60,272 nt of DNA from Clostridiales bacterium (lineage in GTDB: Bacteria > Bacillota > Clostridia > Lachnospirales > Lachnospiraceae), in NCBI GenBank assembly GCA_018374355.1, contig JAHAFI010000019.1:1-60272 (forward strand), given 5' to 3'. Within the stretch, counting starts at the first letter, position 1. Every line of letters starts with the position of its first letter. Shown here in pieces: positions 1 through 9,035 of this stretch. Under the pieces are notes generated by a model that was not told the DNA's origin, did no database searches, and saw nothing but the letters and a program-made list of their open reading frames with translations. Position numbers and translations under genes: made by a program.

Positions 1-1051
1 GAACAGAAAAATTCACGTTGGAGAAAAGCTGCTGGCCGGGGAATGATTTTGCCAGTCCGGTGACTGTCAGGACATCGTTTCCGCTGATAATCCTAGGTTC
101 AAGGGTCAGACGCATCTCTGCGGTATCTTCGGCAGGTTTATCCAGAACCTCAATCTTGTCAAGCATTTTTTCCCGGCTTTCCGCCCGGCGGATGGACTTT
201 TCCCTGTTGAAGGATTTTAATTTTGCAATAACCTCTTCCTGATGCTTGATTTCCTGCTGCTGGTTCAGCCAAGCTTTATATTCTGCGTCCCGGATCTGAG
301 CCTTTTTTTCTGCGTAGGCAGAGTAATTTCCGGTAAACATCCGCACATTTCCATGGTCGATCTCCACCACCTTCGTCACAACCTTATCCAGAAAATAACG
401 GTCATGGGAGACGATGAACACTGCTCCCTTGTAATTCATCAGATAGTTTTCCAGCCATGCGATGGAGTCCATGTCCAGATGGTTGGTGGGCTCGTCCAGA
501 AGGATGATATCCGGGTTGGAAAGCAGGAGACGGCCCAGCGCCACACGGGTTTTCTGTCCTCCGGAGAGGGTATCCACCTGTTTGGAAAATTCCTCCTCCC
601 CAAAGCCCAGACCTTTTAAAACTCCAACAATCTCACTGCGGCAGGCGTAACCGTTTTCCAGCTCGTACTGGTGGGTAATGCGGGAATAGTCCGCCAGAAG
701 CTCATCCAGACGGCGACCGGTTACGGTTTTCATCTGCTGCTCCATGGTGCGGATTTTTTCCTCCATATCTAAGATATACTGTTTAACATCCAAAAGCTCC
801 TCGTAGATGGTCCGGCCGCTGACCAGCTCCTGATGCTGGGCAAGATAACCGATAGTTTTTCCCCGGGAAATGATAACTTCTCCGGAATCTGCAGCCATTT
901 CCTGCATCACAATTTTTAATAATGTGGATTTTCCCGCGCCGTTTGGACCAATCAGCGCAGCTTTTTCCCGCTCCTCCAGATGGAACGAAACATTTTTCAG
1001 CACCTCGTTGGTACCGAATGCTTTATTAATATTCTGACATGATAAAATCAT
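1..1051 (-). CDS. ABC-F family ATP-binding protein (C-terminus beyond window)
   Basis: The start codon is at 1051 on the minus strand and the frame is open to the window edge, giving about 350 residues. The first nucleotide-binding domain is complete: Walker A GPNGAGKST near residues 35-43, signature LSGGQ near 161 and Walker B LLDEPTNHLD near 180. It is followed by the charged linker typical of ABC-F proteins and the start of a second domain (LTVTGLAKSFPGQ). No membrane segments are visible. ABC-F proteins act on the ribosome as translation factors or antibiotic-protection proteins; which subgroup this is cannot be told without the C-terminus. It is divergent from rex. Confidence 0.9.
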   Translation of the reverse strand, partial: MILSCQNINKAFGTNEVLKNVSFHLEEREKAALIGPNGAGKSTLLKIVMQEMAADSGEVIISRGKTIGYLAQHQELVSGRTIYEELLDVKQYILDMEEKIRTMEQQMKTVTGRRLDELLADYSRITHQYELENGYACRSEIVGVLKGLGFGEEEFSKQVDTLSGGQKTRVALGRLLLSNPDIILLDEPTNHLDMDSIAWLENYLMNYKGAVFIVSHDRYFLDKVVTKVVEIDHGNVRMFTGNYSAYAEKKAQIRDAEYKAWLNQQQEIKHQEEVIAKLKSFNREKSIRRAESREKMLDKIEVLDKPAEDTAEMRLTLEPRIISGNDVLTVTGLAKSFPGQQLFSNVNFSV

Positions 1052-1165
1052 GGAAACCTCCTAAAATATTGCTGCCGAATCCACCGGAAACTGCAGGGGC
1101 AGCAAAAGTTCTATCGAATATTATACATGAATTTGTAAAATTCGCAAGAAAAACGGGAAGTTTAT

Positions 1166-1195
1166 TTGACAATCTTTTCACATTGTTGTTATAAT
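1166..1195 (+). promoter_or_regulatory. Promoter of rex
   Basis: A perfect -35 box TTGACA (1166-1171) and a perfect -10 box TATAAT (1190-1195) are separated by 18 bases. The predicted start near 1202 lies about 25 bases before the rex GTG codon. Confidence 0.75.
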
Positions 1196-1226
1196 AGGTG
1201 GAAGCGTTACGGAGGAGGATTACAGC

Positions 1227-1880
1227 GTGGAGGAAAAAGACATTTCAAGAGCTGTCATAAAACGGCTTCCCAGATATTACAGATATTTGGGTGAACTAAT
1301 GGAAGATGGAATAGAACGTATTTCATCCAATGAACTGAGCGAGCGTATGAGTGTTACGGCGTCTCAGATTCGTCAGGATTTAAATAATTTCGGCGGTTTC
1401 GGCCAGCAGGGTTACGGATATAATGTAAAATACCTGCATTCAGAGATTGCAAAGATTCTCGGGCTTGACAAAACCCACAATATGATTATTCTCGGCGCCG
1501 GTAATCTGGGACAGGCGCTGGCCAATTATACACAATTTGAGAAACAGGGATTTAAACTGGTTGGGATTTTCGATGTAAATCCGGTGTTAAAAGGAGTATC
1601 GGTACGGGGGATAGAGATCCGTATGGTGGACGAGCTTCCTGAGTTTATACGGAAATATAAGGTACAGATTGCGACGCTTACCCTTCCCAAGTCGAAAGCG
1701 GTGGAGATGGCCAATGTGCTTGCGGAAAACGGAGTCAAAGCAATCTGGAATTTTGCCCATACCGATCTGAATTTATCGGTGCCTTCGGATGTGATCGTGG
1801 AAAACGTGCACCTCTCCGAAAGCCTGATGCGGCTTTCTTATAATCTGAGCCGCCATGAGAAAGATCATAAGATGGATTAA
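1227..1880 (+). CDS. rex: Redox-sensing transcriptional repressor Rex
   Basis: A 217-residue protein of standard Rex length. Residues 1-80 form the winged-helix DNA-binding domain (ISSNELSERMSVTASQIRQD), and residues 85-200 form the NAD(H)-binding Rossmann domain with GAGNLG near 90-95. Rex binds operators when the NADH/NAD ratio is low and releases them when NADH builds up, so it controls fermentation and electron-transfer genes in Firmicutes. The GTG start is chosen because GGAGGAGG at 1211 is correctly spaced. It is followed closely by the NAD(P)HX repair gene, which fits a nicotinamide theme. A target in this window could be nfnAB. Confidence 0.95.
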   Translation: MEEKDISRAVIKRLPRYYRYLGELMEDGIERISSNELSERMSVTASQIRQDLNNFGGFGQQGYGYNVKYLHSEIAKILGLDKTHNMIILGAGNLGQALANYTQFEKQGFKLVGIFDVNPVLKGVSVRGIEIRMVDELPEFIRKYKVQIATLTLPKSKAVEMANVLAENGVKAIWNFAHTDLNLSVPSDVIVENVHLSESLMRLSYNLSRHEKDHKMD

Positions 1881-1932
1881 ATATGGGACTGTTGCCGGAG
1901 GGCAGCAGTTCTTTTTATAAAAGGAGCAGTGT

Positions 1933-3453
1933 ATGAAGCAAATAGTAAGCAGCCGGCAGATGAAAGAACTGGATCAGTATACCATAGAGCAGATGGGCGT
2001 ACCGTCTCTGGTACTGATGGAGCGCGCCTCCCTCGCTGTGGTGGAAGAACTGAAAAAAGATTTTGACCTGACAAAGGTTCTTGTGGTCTGCGGGCCGGGA
2101 AATAACGGCGGAGACGGCATTGCTGTGGCAAGACTCCTTCATCTGGAGGGATACCGGGTGGATCTGTATCTCTGCGGAAAAAAGGAGTCTTTTACAGAAG
2201 AAGCAGATATCCAGTGGAAAATTGCCGGAAACTATGGAATTTCTCTGGTTAAAACTTTTTGTCCTCCTGAATATACTACTATCGTGGATGCTGTATTCGG
2301 TGTGGGGCTGTCCAGAGAGATTTCCCCCTCTCACAGGGAGTTGTTTGAAAAAATCAATGATTCCCGGGTTCCGGTCCTTGCGGTGGATATTCCATCCGGC
2401 ATCCAAGGAACAACGGGTCGGATGATGGGAAGCGCCATCCGGGCGAAAAAAACAGTTACCTTTGCTTTTGGAAAAAAGGGACTGTACCTTTATCCCGGAG
2501 CAGAGTACGCAGGTCAGACAGTAGTAAAGGATATCGGAATTTACGGAAAGGCAGAAGACGGGTTGTATGCCCTTGACGAGGAGGAGTACTGTTGGCTTCC
2601 CCCGCGGCCGCAAGCAGGAAATAAGGGTACCTTCGGCAAGGTATTGATCGCAGCGGGAAGCAAAAATATGAGCGGGGCTGCCTATTTTGCCGCAAAGGCA
2701 TGCCTGCTGTCAGGAGCAGGAATGGTGCGGATCTTTACCCCGGAGAGCAACCGGGTAATCTTGCAGCAGCAGTTTCCCGAAGCTATGCTGACCACCTACG
2801 AACCGGAGGAGGCGAAAGAAACAATCCTCGCAAAGCTTGAAAAAGCCCGTCTTTGGGCGGATGTGGAGGCCGTGGGACCGGGACTGGGAACATCCCGGGA
2901 GGCAAAGTGGATTCTGGAAGAATTTTTTAGGGGAGATGCCTATGACGCTCACGGTAAAAAGCCGCTGGTAATCGACGCGGACGGACTGAATCTTTTAAGC
3001 GTGCGGATGGAACTTTTGAAAAATTGTAAAAGGCCCTGTATTCTGACGCCCCATATGGGAGAAATGACGAGACTTTCCGGTTTCACCATGGAGGAACTGA
3101 AAAAAGAACCGGAGGAATGTCTGAGAAGCTTTCAGGAAAAATTTCCGGTGATTACCGTTTTGAAGGATGCCCGTACCTTCACCGGAATACCGGGTGGAAA
3201 CAGATTTCTGAATCTGACCGGAAACAGCGGTATGGCTACCGCAGGATCCGGGGATGTTCTTACGGGAATGACTGCCGGACTTCTGGCTCAGAAAATCCTG
3301 CCGGAGCAGGCGGCGCCTCTGGCCGTATGGCTTCACGGAAAAGCGGGAGATTTGGCCAGAGAGAAAAAGGGCGAGCGTTCCATGACGGCCTCCGATCTTT
3401 TGGAAGCCATTCCTACGGTACTGCAACCTGAAAAGAGAGAAATGAGGAAATGA
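1933..3453 (+). CDS. nnr: Bifunctional NAD(P)HX epimerase / ADP-dependent dehydratase
   Basis: A 506-residue fusion. The N-terminal half (about 1-210) is the YjeF-N epimerase domain, with GPGNNGGDG near residue 55 and the metal-binding stretch VDAVFGVGL. The C-terminal half (about 230-500) is the ribokinase-like dehydratase domain, with the phosphate/catalytic motif NSGMATAGSGDVLTGM near 435. The enzyme repairs hydrated NADH and NADPH: the epimerase equilibrates R and S forms and the dehydratase restores the cofactor using ADP. The start ATG at 1933 follows AAAAGGAG. It ends one base before the alr start, so the two are probably co-transcribed. Confidence 0.95.
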   Translation: MKQIVSSRQMKELDQYTIEQMGVPSLVLMERASLAVVEELKKDFDLTKVLVVCGPGNNGGDGIAVARLLHLEGYRVDLYLCGKKESFTEEADIQWKIAGNYGISLVKTFCPPEYTTIVDAVFGVGLSREISPSHRELFEKINDSRVPVLAVDIPSGIQGTTGRMMGSAIRAKKTVTFAFGKKGLYLYPGAEYAGQTVVKDIGIYGKAEDGLYALDEEEYCWLPPRPQAGNKGTFGKVLIAAGSKNMSGAAYFAAKACLLSGAGMVRIFTPESNRVILQQQFPEAMLTTYEPEEAKETILAKLEKARLWADVEAVGPGLGTSREAKWILEEFFRGDAYDAHGKKPLVIDADGLNLLSVRMELLKNCKRPCILTPHMGEMTRLSGFTMEELKKEPEECLRSFQEKFPVITVLKDARTFTGIPGGNRFLNLTGNSGMATAGSGDVLTGMTAGLLAQKILPEQAAPLAVWLHGKAGDLAREKKGERSMTASDLLEAIPTVLQPEKREMRK

Positions 3454-3454
3454 T

Positions 3455-4612
3455 ATGATGCAGAAGAAACACCAGCGGGTCTATGCATCCATCAATCTGG
3501 ATGCGGTGGAAGAAAACTTTGAAAATATGAAAAATAACCTGACGCCGGGAACAAAGATGATTGCTGTGGTCAAGGCTGACGCCTACGGCCACGGGGCAGT
3601 GAAAATCTCCCGGCTGATGCAGGAGAAGGATTACATATGGGGATTTGCAGTGGCTGCCGTGGAAGAAGCAGAAGAACTGCGGGAAAACGGGATCAAAAAG
3701 CCCATCCTGATTCTCGGCTATGCGTTTCGTGAACACTACGAGACACTGGTCAGAGAGGAAATCCGCCCGGCAGTTTTCAGCTATGAGATGGCAAAGGAAT
3801 TGTCTGAGACGGCAGGAAAGCTTCACAAAATTCTGCCCATTCATCTGGCGGTGGACACCGGAATGACGAGAATCGGCTTTCGAAAGCCGGAAGAGAGTCT
3901 GGAAGAAATCATACATATCAGTAAACTTCCCAATATCAGGATTGAAGGAATGTTTACACACTTTGCCCGTGCCGATGAGGAGGATCTTACCTCTGCCCGG
4001 AACCAGTTTGAAAAGTACCGGCAGTTTCTCCGCCTTTTATCCGATGCCGGGATCAAGATTCCTGTCCGTCACTGCAACAACAGTGCGGGCATTCTCTGGC
4101 ACCGGGAGGGGGATTTGGATGCAGTTCGTCCCGGAATCACAATTTACGGTGTCTATCCATCGGAGGAAGTGGTGAATACGGGAGTTTCTTTAACTCCGGT
4201 GATGGAACTGAAAAGCCATATTTCCCATGTGAAGGATGTGGAACCGGGAGTCGCTGTTAGCTACGGCGGAACCTTTGTCACCCACAGGGAAAATACGCGG
4301 ATTGCCACCATTCCCGTTGGCTACGCGGACGGTTATCCCCGCAGCCTGTCAAACAAAGGCTGTGTATTGATTCAGGGAAAGCGGGCGGAAATTTTGGGAA
4401 GAGTTTGTATGGATCAGTTTATGGTGGATGTGACGGATATCCCGGAGGCTGTCTTGGGAGCTGAAGTGACTCTTTTGGGAAAAGACGGTGGCGATGAAAT
4501 CAATATCGGCGAGCTTGCCGCATGGTCCCAAAGATTCCCCTATGAATTTTTATGCTGCATCAGCAAACGGGTTCCGCGAGTTTATATATCCAAAAAAATC
4601 CAAAAATTATAA
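3455..4612 (+). CDS. alr: Alanine racemase
   Basis: A 385-residue, fold-type III PLP enzyme that interconverts L- and D-alanine for peptidoglycan. The PLP lysine is K40 in VVKADAYGHGA, and the catalytic tyrosine is near residue 270 in AVSYGGTF. The C-terminal beta domain carries GRVCMDQFMVD. Two adjacent ATG codons (3455 and 3458) could serve as start. Order nnr-alr-mazF is common in Firmicutes, although an antitoxin gene often sits between the last two and is not seen here. Confidence 0.95.
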   Translation: MMQKKHQRVYASINLDAVEENFENMKNNLTPGTKMIAVVKADAYGHGAVKISRLMQEKDYIWGFAVAAVEEAEELRENGIKKPILILGYAFREHYETLVREEIRPAVFSYEMAKELSETAGKLHKILPIHLAVDTGMTRIGFRKPEESLEEIIHISKLPNIRIEGMFTHFARADEEDLTSARNQFEKYRQFLRLLSDAGIKIPVRHCNNSAGILWHREGDLDAVRPGITIYGVYPSEEVVNTGVSLTPVMELKSHISHVKDVEPGVAVSYGGTFVTHRENTRIATIPVGYADGYPRSLSNKGCVLIQGKRAEILGRVCMDQFMVDVTDIPEAVLGAEVTLLGKDGGDEINIGELAAWSQRFPYEFLCCISKRVPRVYISKKIQKL

Positions 4613-4690
4613 AGCAGATCGTCTGGTATACACCGGAGGAATATGGAAATACTGTAGATATCATGACAGACAGAACATAGGAATCGGAGT

Positions 4691-5047
4691 GTGAAGAGAG
4701 TGAATATCAGACGAGGAGATATTTTTTATGCAGATTTAAGGCCGGTTGTGGGAAGCGAGCAGGGAGGAATCCGCCCTGTATTAATCATACAGAACGATGT
4801 GGGAAATAAACACAGCCCTACGGTCATCTGCGCGGCGATTACGTCGAAAATGAATAAGGCAAAGCTGCCGACCCATATTGAGATTGATGCATCTTCTTAT
4901 GACATCGTGCGGGATTCGGTAATTTTGCTGGAACAACTGCGTACCATTGACAAGCAGCGTTTGAAAGATAAAGTATGCCATCTGGAGCAGGATGTGCTGG
5001 CGCAGGTGAACCGTGCTTTACAGATCAGTTTAGAACTTCCTACATAG
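4691..5047 (+). CDS. ndoA: EndoA/MazF/PemK-type mRNA interferase
   Basis: A 118-residue protein with the MazF hallmarks RRGDIFYADLRPVVGSEQGG (residues 7-26), RPVLIIQNDVGN and TVICAAIT. Members cleave mRNA at short motifs such as UACAU and are usually held in check by a small antitoxin made just upstream. Here the start is a GTG at 4691, with a second GTG at 4700 as the alternative. Only 78 bases separate it from alr and no antitoxin reading frame fits there. It may be controlled by an antitoxin elsewhere or be an orphan. Confidence 0.92.
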   Translation: MKRVNIRRGDIFYADLRPVVGSEQGGIRPVLIIQNDVGNKHSPTVICAAITSKMNKAKLPTHIEIDASSYDIVRDSVILLEQLRTIDKQRLKDKVCHLEQDVLAQVNRALQISLELPT

Positions 5048-5082
5048 ACTGGCTGGTTCAATTTCTGGGCATCCCAAAGCGT

Positions 5083-5109
5083 GTTGCTGAGAACGGCATG
5101 AACAGTAAC
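5083..5109 (+). repeat. Short hairpin motif, GTTGCTG...CAGTAAC
   Basis: GTTGCTG (5083-5089) can pair with CAGTAAC (5103-5109) with one G-U. The same pair of arms recurs at 15298-15315, and both carry the word GAACAGTAAC. It is probably a member of a small intergenic repeat family and has no known role. Confidence 0.35.
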
Positions 5110-5193
5110 GGTTCTTGACGAAAGCATCGGAAGGTGGTATATTTTGTAAGGATTAAGAGATGCGCCTTGCATTTACAAGAGAAAAAGGAGTAC

Positions 5194-6522
5194 ATGATGG
5201 AAAGTGGAGACAACCCGGTGGCCGGGTGTATCATATTTCTTATATTTATTATTTTAAACAGTATTTTTTACGGCTTTGGTTCTGCCATCCAGCATATCAA
5301 TGAGGGAGAGGTGGAGCGGAAAGCGGAGGAAGGAGACAAAAAGAGTCTTATTCTCCAAAAAATGCTCAGTCAGCCGCATGACCTGATCAACACCATTCAG
5401 GTTCTTGCAACGCTATTGAGCATTCTGATCGGTTTTTCCATGATTCACAGCGCCTCTGTTTTTTTCAGCAGCCTTTTGAAAAAAACTGCGCTGGCAGAAC
5501 AACTGGAACCGTCGGTTCTGACCGTTATAGTTTTAATTGCGGTTATTTTTTTCAGTCTGATTTTGCTGCTTTCCTTAGGGATTCTCGTTCCTAAGAAGGT
5601 TTGCGCCTATTATGCGCAGGAGAGCGCTTATCGGCTTCTGCCGGTTGTCCGGGCAGGAATCATTATCCTGCTTCCCGTTTCCAGACTGATCACGGGGATT
5701 TCAGGAATTGCCATCCGGCTTTTCGGGCTGGACCCCCACCACTCCCCGGATGATGTGACTGAGGATGAAATCATTGATCTGGTAGACGAGGCTCATGAAC
5801 AGGGAGTCATTCAGGAAAGTGAAGCTGAGATGATCCAGAACATCATGGAATTCAGCGATAAATCCGCAAAGGATATCATGACCCACCGGAAAAATATGAA
5901 TGCGCTGGAGGATACCATGACGCTGGAGGAAGCGGTGCATTTTATGACGGAGCACTCGAATTCCCGTTATCCGGTCTGCCATGAGGACATTGACAATATT
6001 ATCGGATTTATCCATATCAAAGACGCCATGCTCCATTTGATGAAGCAGGAACATCAGTCCAGCACGCTGGTACAGATTCCCCAGTTGATCCGCGGGGTTG
6101 CATATATACCGGAAACCCGGAGCATCGACTCGATTTTCAAGGCTATGCAGACCAAAAAGGTACATATGGCAATTGTGGTGGATGAATACGGGCAGACAGC
6201 CGGGCTTCTCACCATGGAGGATATTTTGGAGGAAATCGTCGGCAACATTCTGGATGAATACGACGAGTCCGAAAATTTTATTCAGCAGCAGATGGATCAG
6301 AGTATTCTGATGGATGGCCTTACCCCTCTGGATGATGTGGAGGAGGTTTTGGGCATTGATCTGGGAGATTGTGAGTTTGAGACCTTAAACGGATATCTTA
6401 CTTCCCTGTTGGAACACATTCCCACAGAGAAGGATAAAGAGATACATGCGAATGGATACTGTTTCCAGATTTTATCTGTGGAAAATAATATCATTCAAAA
6501 ATTAAGAGTAGAAAAAATGTAA
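5194..6522 (+). CDS. CNNM/HlyC family membrane protein with CBS pair
   Basis: A 442-residue protein. The N-terminal DUF21 region (about 10-190) has four hydrophobic segments. A CBS-domain pair follows (about 210-335, around DIMTHRKNM and AIVVDEYGQTAGLLTMEDIL), and then a C-terminal CorC_HlyC domain (about 350-440). The family is linked to magnesium or other cation efflux and is often mis-named hemolysin. The ATG at 5194 is preferred over one at 5134 because AAAGGAG (5184-5190) lies just before it and the shorter product begins directly at the first membrane segment. It is 33 bases from yebC. Confidence 0.88.
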   Translation: MMESGDNPVAGCIIFLIFIILNSIFYGFGSAIQHINEGEVERKAEEGDKKSLILQKMLSQPHDLINTIQVLATLLSILIGFSMIHSASVFFSSLLKKTALAEQLEPSVLTVIVLIAVIFFSLILLLSLGILVPKKVCAYYAQESAYRLLPVVRAGIIILLPVSRLITGISGIAIRLFGLDPHHSPDDVTEDEIIDLVDEAHEQGVIQESEAEMIQNIMEFSDKSAKDIMTHRKNMNALEDTMTLEEAVHFMTEHSNSRYPVCHEDIDNIIGFIHIKDAMLHLMKQEHQSSTLVQIPQLIRGVAYIPETRSIDSIFKAMQTKKVHMAIVVDEYGQTAGLLTMEDILEEIVGNILDEYDESENFIQQQMDQSILMDGLTPLDDVEEVLGIDLGDCEFETLNGYLTSLLEHIPTEKDKEIHANGYCFQILSVENNIIQKLRVEKM

Positions 6523-6555
6523 TCAAAAAATACAACAGAAAGAGGAGAAAAGAGT

Positions 6556-7284
6556 ATGTCAGGACATTCAAAGTTCGCCAATATCAAACATAAAAAGGAA
6601 AAAAATGATGCAAAAAAGGGTAAAATCTTTACGATTATCGGAAGAGAGATCGTAATCGCCGTTAAAGAAGGAGGCGCTGATCCGGCCAGCAACAGCAAGC
6701 TGAGAGACGTTATCGCAAAAGCAAAAGCAAACAACATGCCAAATGATACCATCGAACGGGGTATCAAACGTGCTGCAGGTGATGCAAATGCAGACAACTA
6801 CGAAGTGATCACCTATGAAGGATACGGCCCAAACGGAATCGCAATCATTGTAGATACCTTGACAGACAATAAAAACAGAACGGCTGCCAATGTACGAAGC
6901 GCTTTCACAAAGGGTAACGGAAATGTAGGAACACCGGGCTGTGTTTCCTTTATGTTTGATAAAAAAGGACAGATCATCGTGGCAAAGGAAGACTGCGAGC
7001 TGGAAGCTGACGATCTGATGATGATTGCTTTGGATGCGGGAGCAGAAGACTTCTCCGAAGAAGAGGACTGCTACGAAATCGTAACCGATCCCGATGATTT
7101 CTCCGCTGTGCGTGAAGCGCTGGAAAAAGAAGGCATCGAGATGGCAGAAGCGGAAGTTACCATGATTCCTCAGACTTATGTGGATCTGACAGACGAAGCT
7201 GCAGTCAAGAGTCTCCAGAAAACACTGGATCTGCTGGAAGATGATGACGATGTGCAGGCAGTGTACCATAACTGGAGCGAATAA
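6556..7284 (+). CDS. yebC: YebC/PmpR family protein
   Basis: A 242-residue protein of full family length with the conserved N-terminus MSGHSKFANIKHKKEKNDAK and the middle-domain motif YEGYGPNGIAI. Family members bind DNA as transcription regulators or assist ribosomes at proline-rich stretches, depending on subgroup; the sequence alone does not decide which applies. GAGGAGAAAAG precedes the ATG. Confidence 0.93.
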   Translation: MSGHSKFANIKHKKEKNDAKKGKIFTIIGREIVIAVKEGGADPASNSKLRDVIAKAKANNMPNDTIERGIKRAAGDANADNYEVITYEGYGPNGIAIIVDTLTDNKNRTAANVRSAFTKGNGNVGTPGCVSFMFDKKGQIIVAKEDCELEADDLMMIALDAGAEDFSEEEDCYEIVTDPDDFSAVREALEKEGIEMAEAEVTMIPQTYVDLTDEAAVKSLQKTLDLLEDDDDVQAVYHNWSE

Positions 7285-7361
7285 ATTTCAAAAAATTTAT
7301 AGGATTTTTTAATAATTTGGGCATACTACATGACAACGGATAAAAGGAGTGTGCCTGAATT

Positions 7362-8000
7362 ATGGATAAACAGGATAATACAGACAATATTGCAAAACTG
7401 GAAAAAAAGATCCACCTTCTCACGATCATCGGTGAGGTGGAGGGGCATGAATCTCTCGGCGAGCGGGCTAAAACCACAAAATACGAGCAGATTCTTCCCC
7501 GTCTTGCTATGGTGGAGGATGACGATGAGGTGAAAGGACTTCTGATCCTTTTAAATACCGTGGGCGGTGATGTGGAAGCGGGGCTTGCCATCGCCGAGAT
7601 GATCGCCTCCCTGAGTAAGCCCACCGTCTCGCTGGTATTGGGCGGCGGCCATTCCATCGGAGTTCCGCTGGCGGTATCCTCCGATTACAGCTTTATCGTC
7701 CCCAGCGCTACCATGGTCATCCATCCGGTGCGGACCAACGGCATGTTTATCGGCGTTGTCCAGACCTACCGGAATATGGAAAAAACTCAGGATAGGATTA
7801 CCGGCTTCATCGCAGAGCATTCCAATATTACACAGGAGAGAATCGAGGAGCTTATGCTGGATACCTCTTTGCTGGTTAAGGATGTGGGAACCATGCTGGA
7901 CGGCAAGGAAGCGGTAAGAGAGGGACTGATCGACGAGGTAGGCGGGATCAAAGAGGCTCTTGCAAAATTGTATGAATTGATGGAAGAACCAAAATCATAG
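7362..8000 (+). CDS. ClpP-fold protease, TepA/YmfB type
   Basis: A 212-residue crotonase/ClpP-fold serine peptidase. The predicted nucleophile is S98 in GGGHSIGVP and the general base H121 in MVIHPV. It is longer and more divergent than housekeeping ClpP and matches the group encoded next to ftsK/spoIIIE in Firmicutes (B. subtilis TepA). Substrates are unknown. AAAGGAG (7344-7350) sits about 12 bases from the ATG, slightly far. The gene ends at a strong terminator. Confidence 0.85.
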   Translation: MDKQDNTDNIAKLEKKIHLLTIIGEVEGHESLGERAKTTKYEQILPRLAMVEDDDEVKGLLILLNTVGGDVEAGLAIAEMIASLSKPTVSLVLGGGHSIGVPLAVSSDYSFIVPSATMVIHPVRTNGMFIGVVQTYRNMEKTQDRITGFIAEHSNITQERIEELMLDTSLLVKDVGTMLDGKEAVREGLIDEVGGIKEALAKLYELMEEPKS

Positions 8001-8009
8001 TTTTATCCG

Positions 8010-8062
8010 GCCGGAGATACAACAGGCAGAGATTTTCCACCTATTGTATCTCCGGCTTTTTT
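8010..8062 (+). terminator. Rho-independent terminator after the ClpP-like gene
   Basis: A 13-base perfect stem (8010-8022 with 8044-8056; arm GCCGGAGATACAA) is followed by six T. The 3' arm overlaps a possible -35 box for uppP. Confidence 0.9.
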
Positions 8063-8072
8063 ATGTTATAAT
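8045..8072 (+). promoter_or_regulatory. Candidate uppP promoter overlapping the terminator
   Basis: TTGTAT (8045-8050) and a perfect TATAAT (8067-8072) are 16 bases apart, about 42 bases before the uppP start. The -35 lies inside the 3' arm of the upstream terminator. Confidence 0.5.
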
Positions 8073-8113
8073 GGGTCTTTGAAAAAAATGTGACACCTAA
8101 GAAGAGGTATTTT

Positions 8114-8995
8114 ATGAGTTTTTTTGAAGCGATTTTAATGGGCCTGACGCAGGGAATTACAGAGTTTCTTCCGGTCAGCAGTTCCGGGCATCTGGCAATC
8201 ATGAGTAACCTTTTGCATATCAATACAGATACCGGTGTTCTTTTCGAGGTAATCCTTCATGTGGGAACGCTGCTGGCTGTTTTTTTTGCATTCCGCACGG
8301 ACATCCACCGGATGTTCTGGGAAACCTTCCGTATTTTGGCAGATTTGTATTATAATTTGAAGATATTTATCCACAACCGCATACACGAAACCGATGAACA
8401 GCGTTACCGGAAAATCTTACATAATAACTACCGGAAATTATTGGTCATGATTCTTGTTTCTACCATACCTACCGGAATCATCGGATATCTCTTCCGGGAT
8501 TTGGTAACTCAGGCCAGCGCCTCCCTCCTTGCGGCAGGTCTCGGCCTTTTGATAACCGCTGTTCTTCTTTTAGTGGTGGATTATTGGAATTACGGAAATA
8601 AGATTCCAAAAGATATTACCGTCCGACAGGCTGTGATTTTGGGCATCTGTCAGGGGATCGGCACTTTTCCGGGAATTTCCCGTTCAGGAATCACCATTAC
8701 CGCAGGACTCCTCTGCGGATTCAAAAGAAATTTTGCCGTGCGTTATTCCTTTTTGATGTCGGTTCCGGCGATCATAGGAGCCATGGTTTTGGAAGCGCAG
8801 GAATTTACCGCCCCGGCGATGAATTTCCAACTGGCTTTTTTTTACTTTGTGGGAATGCTCACTGCGGCAGTCTCCGGATATTTCTGTATCCGAGCCATGC
8901 TGGCTTTGATACAGAAGAAACGTTTTAAATTTTTTGCAGCTTACTGCCTGATTGTAGGCATAGCGGCAATTATCGGTAATTTTGCAGCCGTATAA
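8114..8995 (+). CDS. uppP: Undecaprenyl-diphosphate phosphatase
   Basis: A 293-residue integral membrane protein (BacA type) that dephosphorylates undecaprenyl diphosphate, recycling the lipid carrier for cell wall synthesis; extra copies can give bacitracin resistance. The two family motifs are present: TQGITEFLPVSSSGH near residues 12-26 and FPGISRSG near 190. The ATG at 8114 is chosen because AAGAGGT precedes it and the protein then begins with the family's usual MSFFEAI; an upstream GTG at 8090 would add eight residues. Confidence 0.95.
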   Translation: MSFFEAILMGLTQGITEFLPVSSSGHLAIMSNLLHINTDTGVLFEVILHVGTLLAVFFAFRTDIHRMFWETFRILADLYYNLKIFIHNRIHETDEQRYRKILHNNYRKLLVMILVSTIPTGIIGYLFRDLVTQASASLLAAGLGLLITAVLLLVVDYWNYGNKIPKDITVRQAVILGICQGIGTFPGISRSGITITAGLLCGFKRNFAVRYSFLMSVPAIIGAMVLEAQEFTAPAMNFQLAFFYFVGMLTAAVSGYFCIRAMLALIQKKRFKFFAAYCLIVGIAAIIGNFAAV

Positions 8996-9035
8996 GGCTG
9001 ATAAGGGTTAGTTTTGTCAGGGGAGGAATCAGGGT

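Noticed and set aside
4624..4690. Search for a short antitoxin gene before the MazF-type gene
   Set aside because: The only start, at ATGGAAATACTG, meets a stop after four codons.
6568..7269. Long minus-strand open frame opposite yebC
   Set aside because: It mirrors yebC, has no family resemblance or binding site, and its Cys/Phe-rich composition is that of an antisense shadow. Similar frames opposite rex, nnr, uppP, ftsK, nfnB and the phospholipase D gene were rejected for the same reason.
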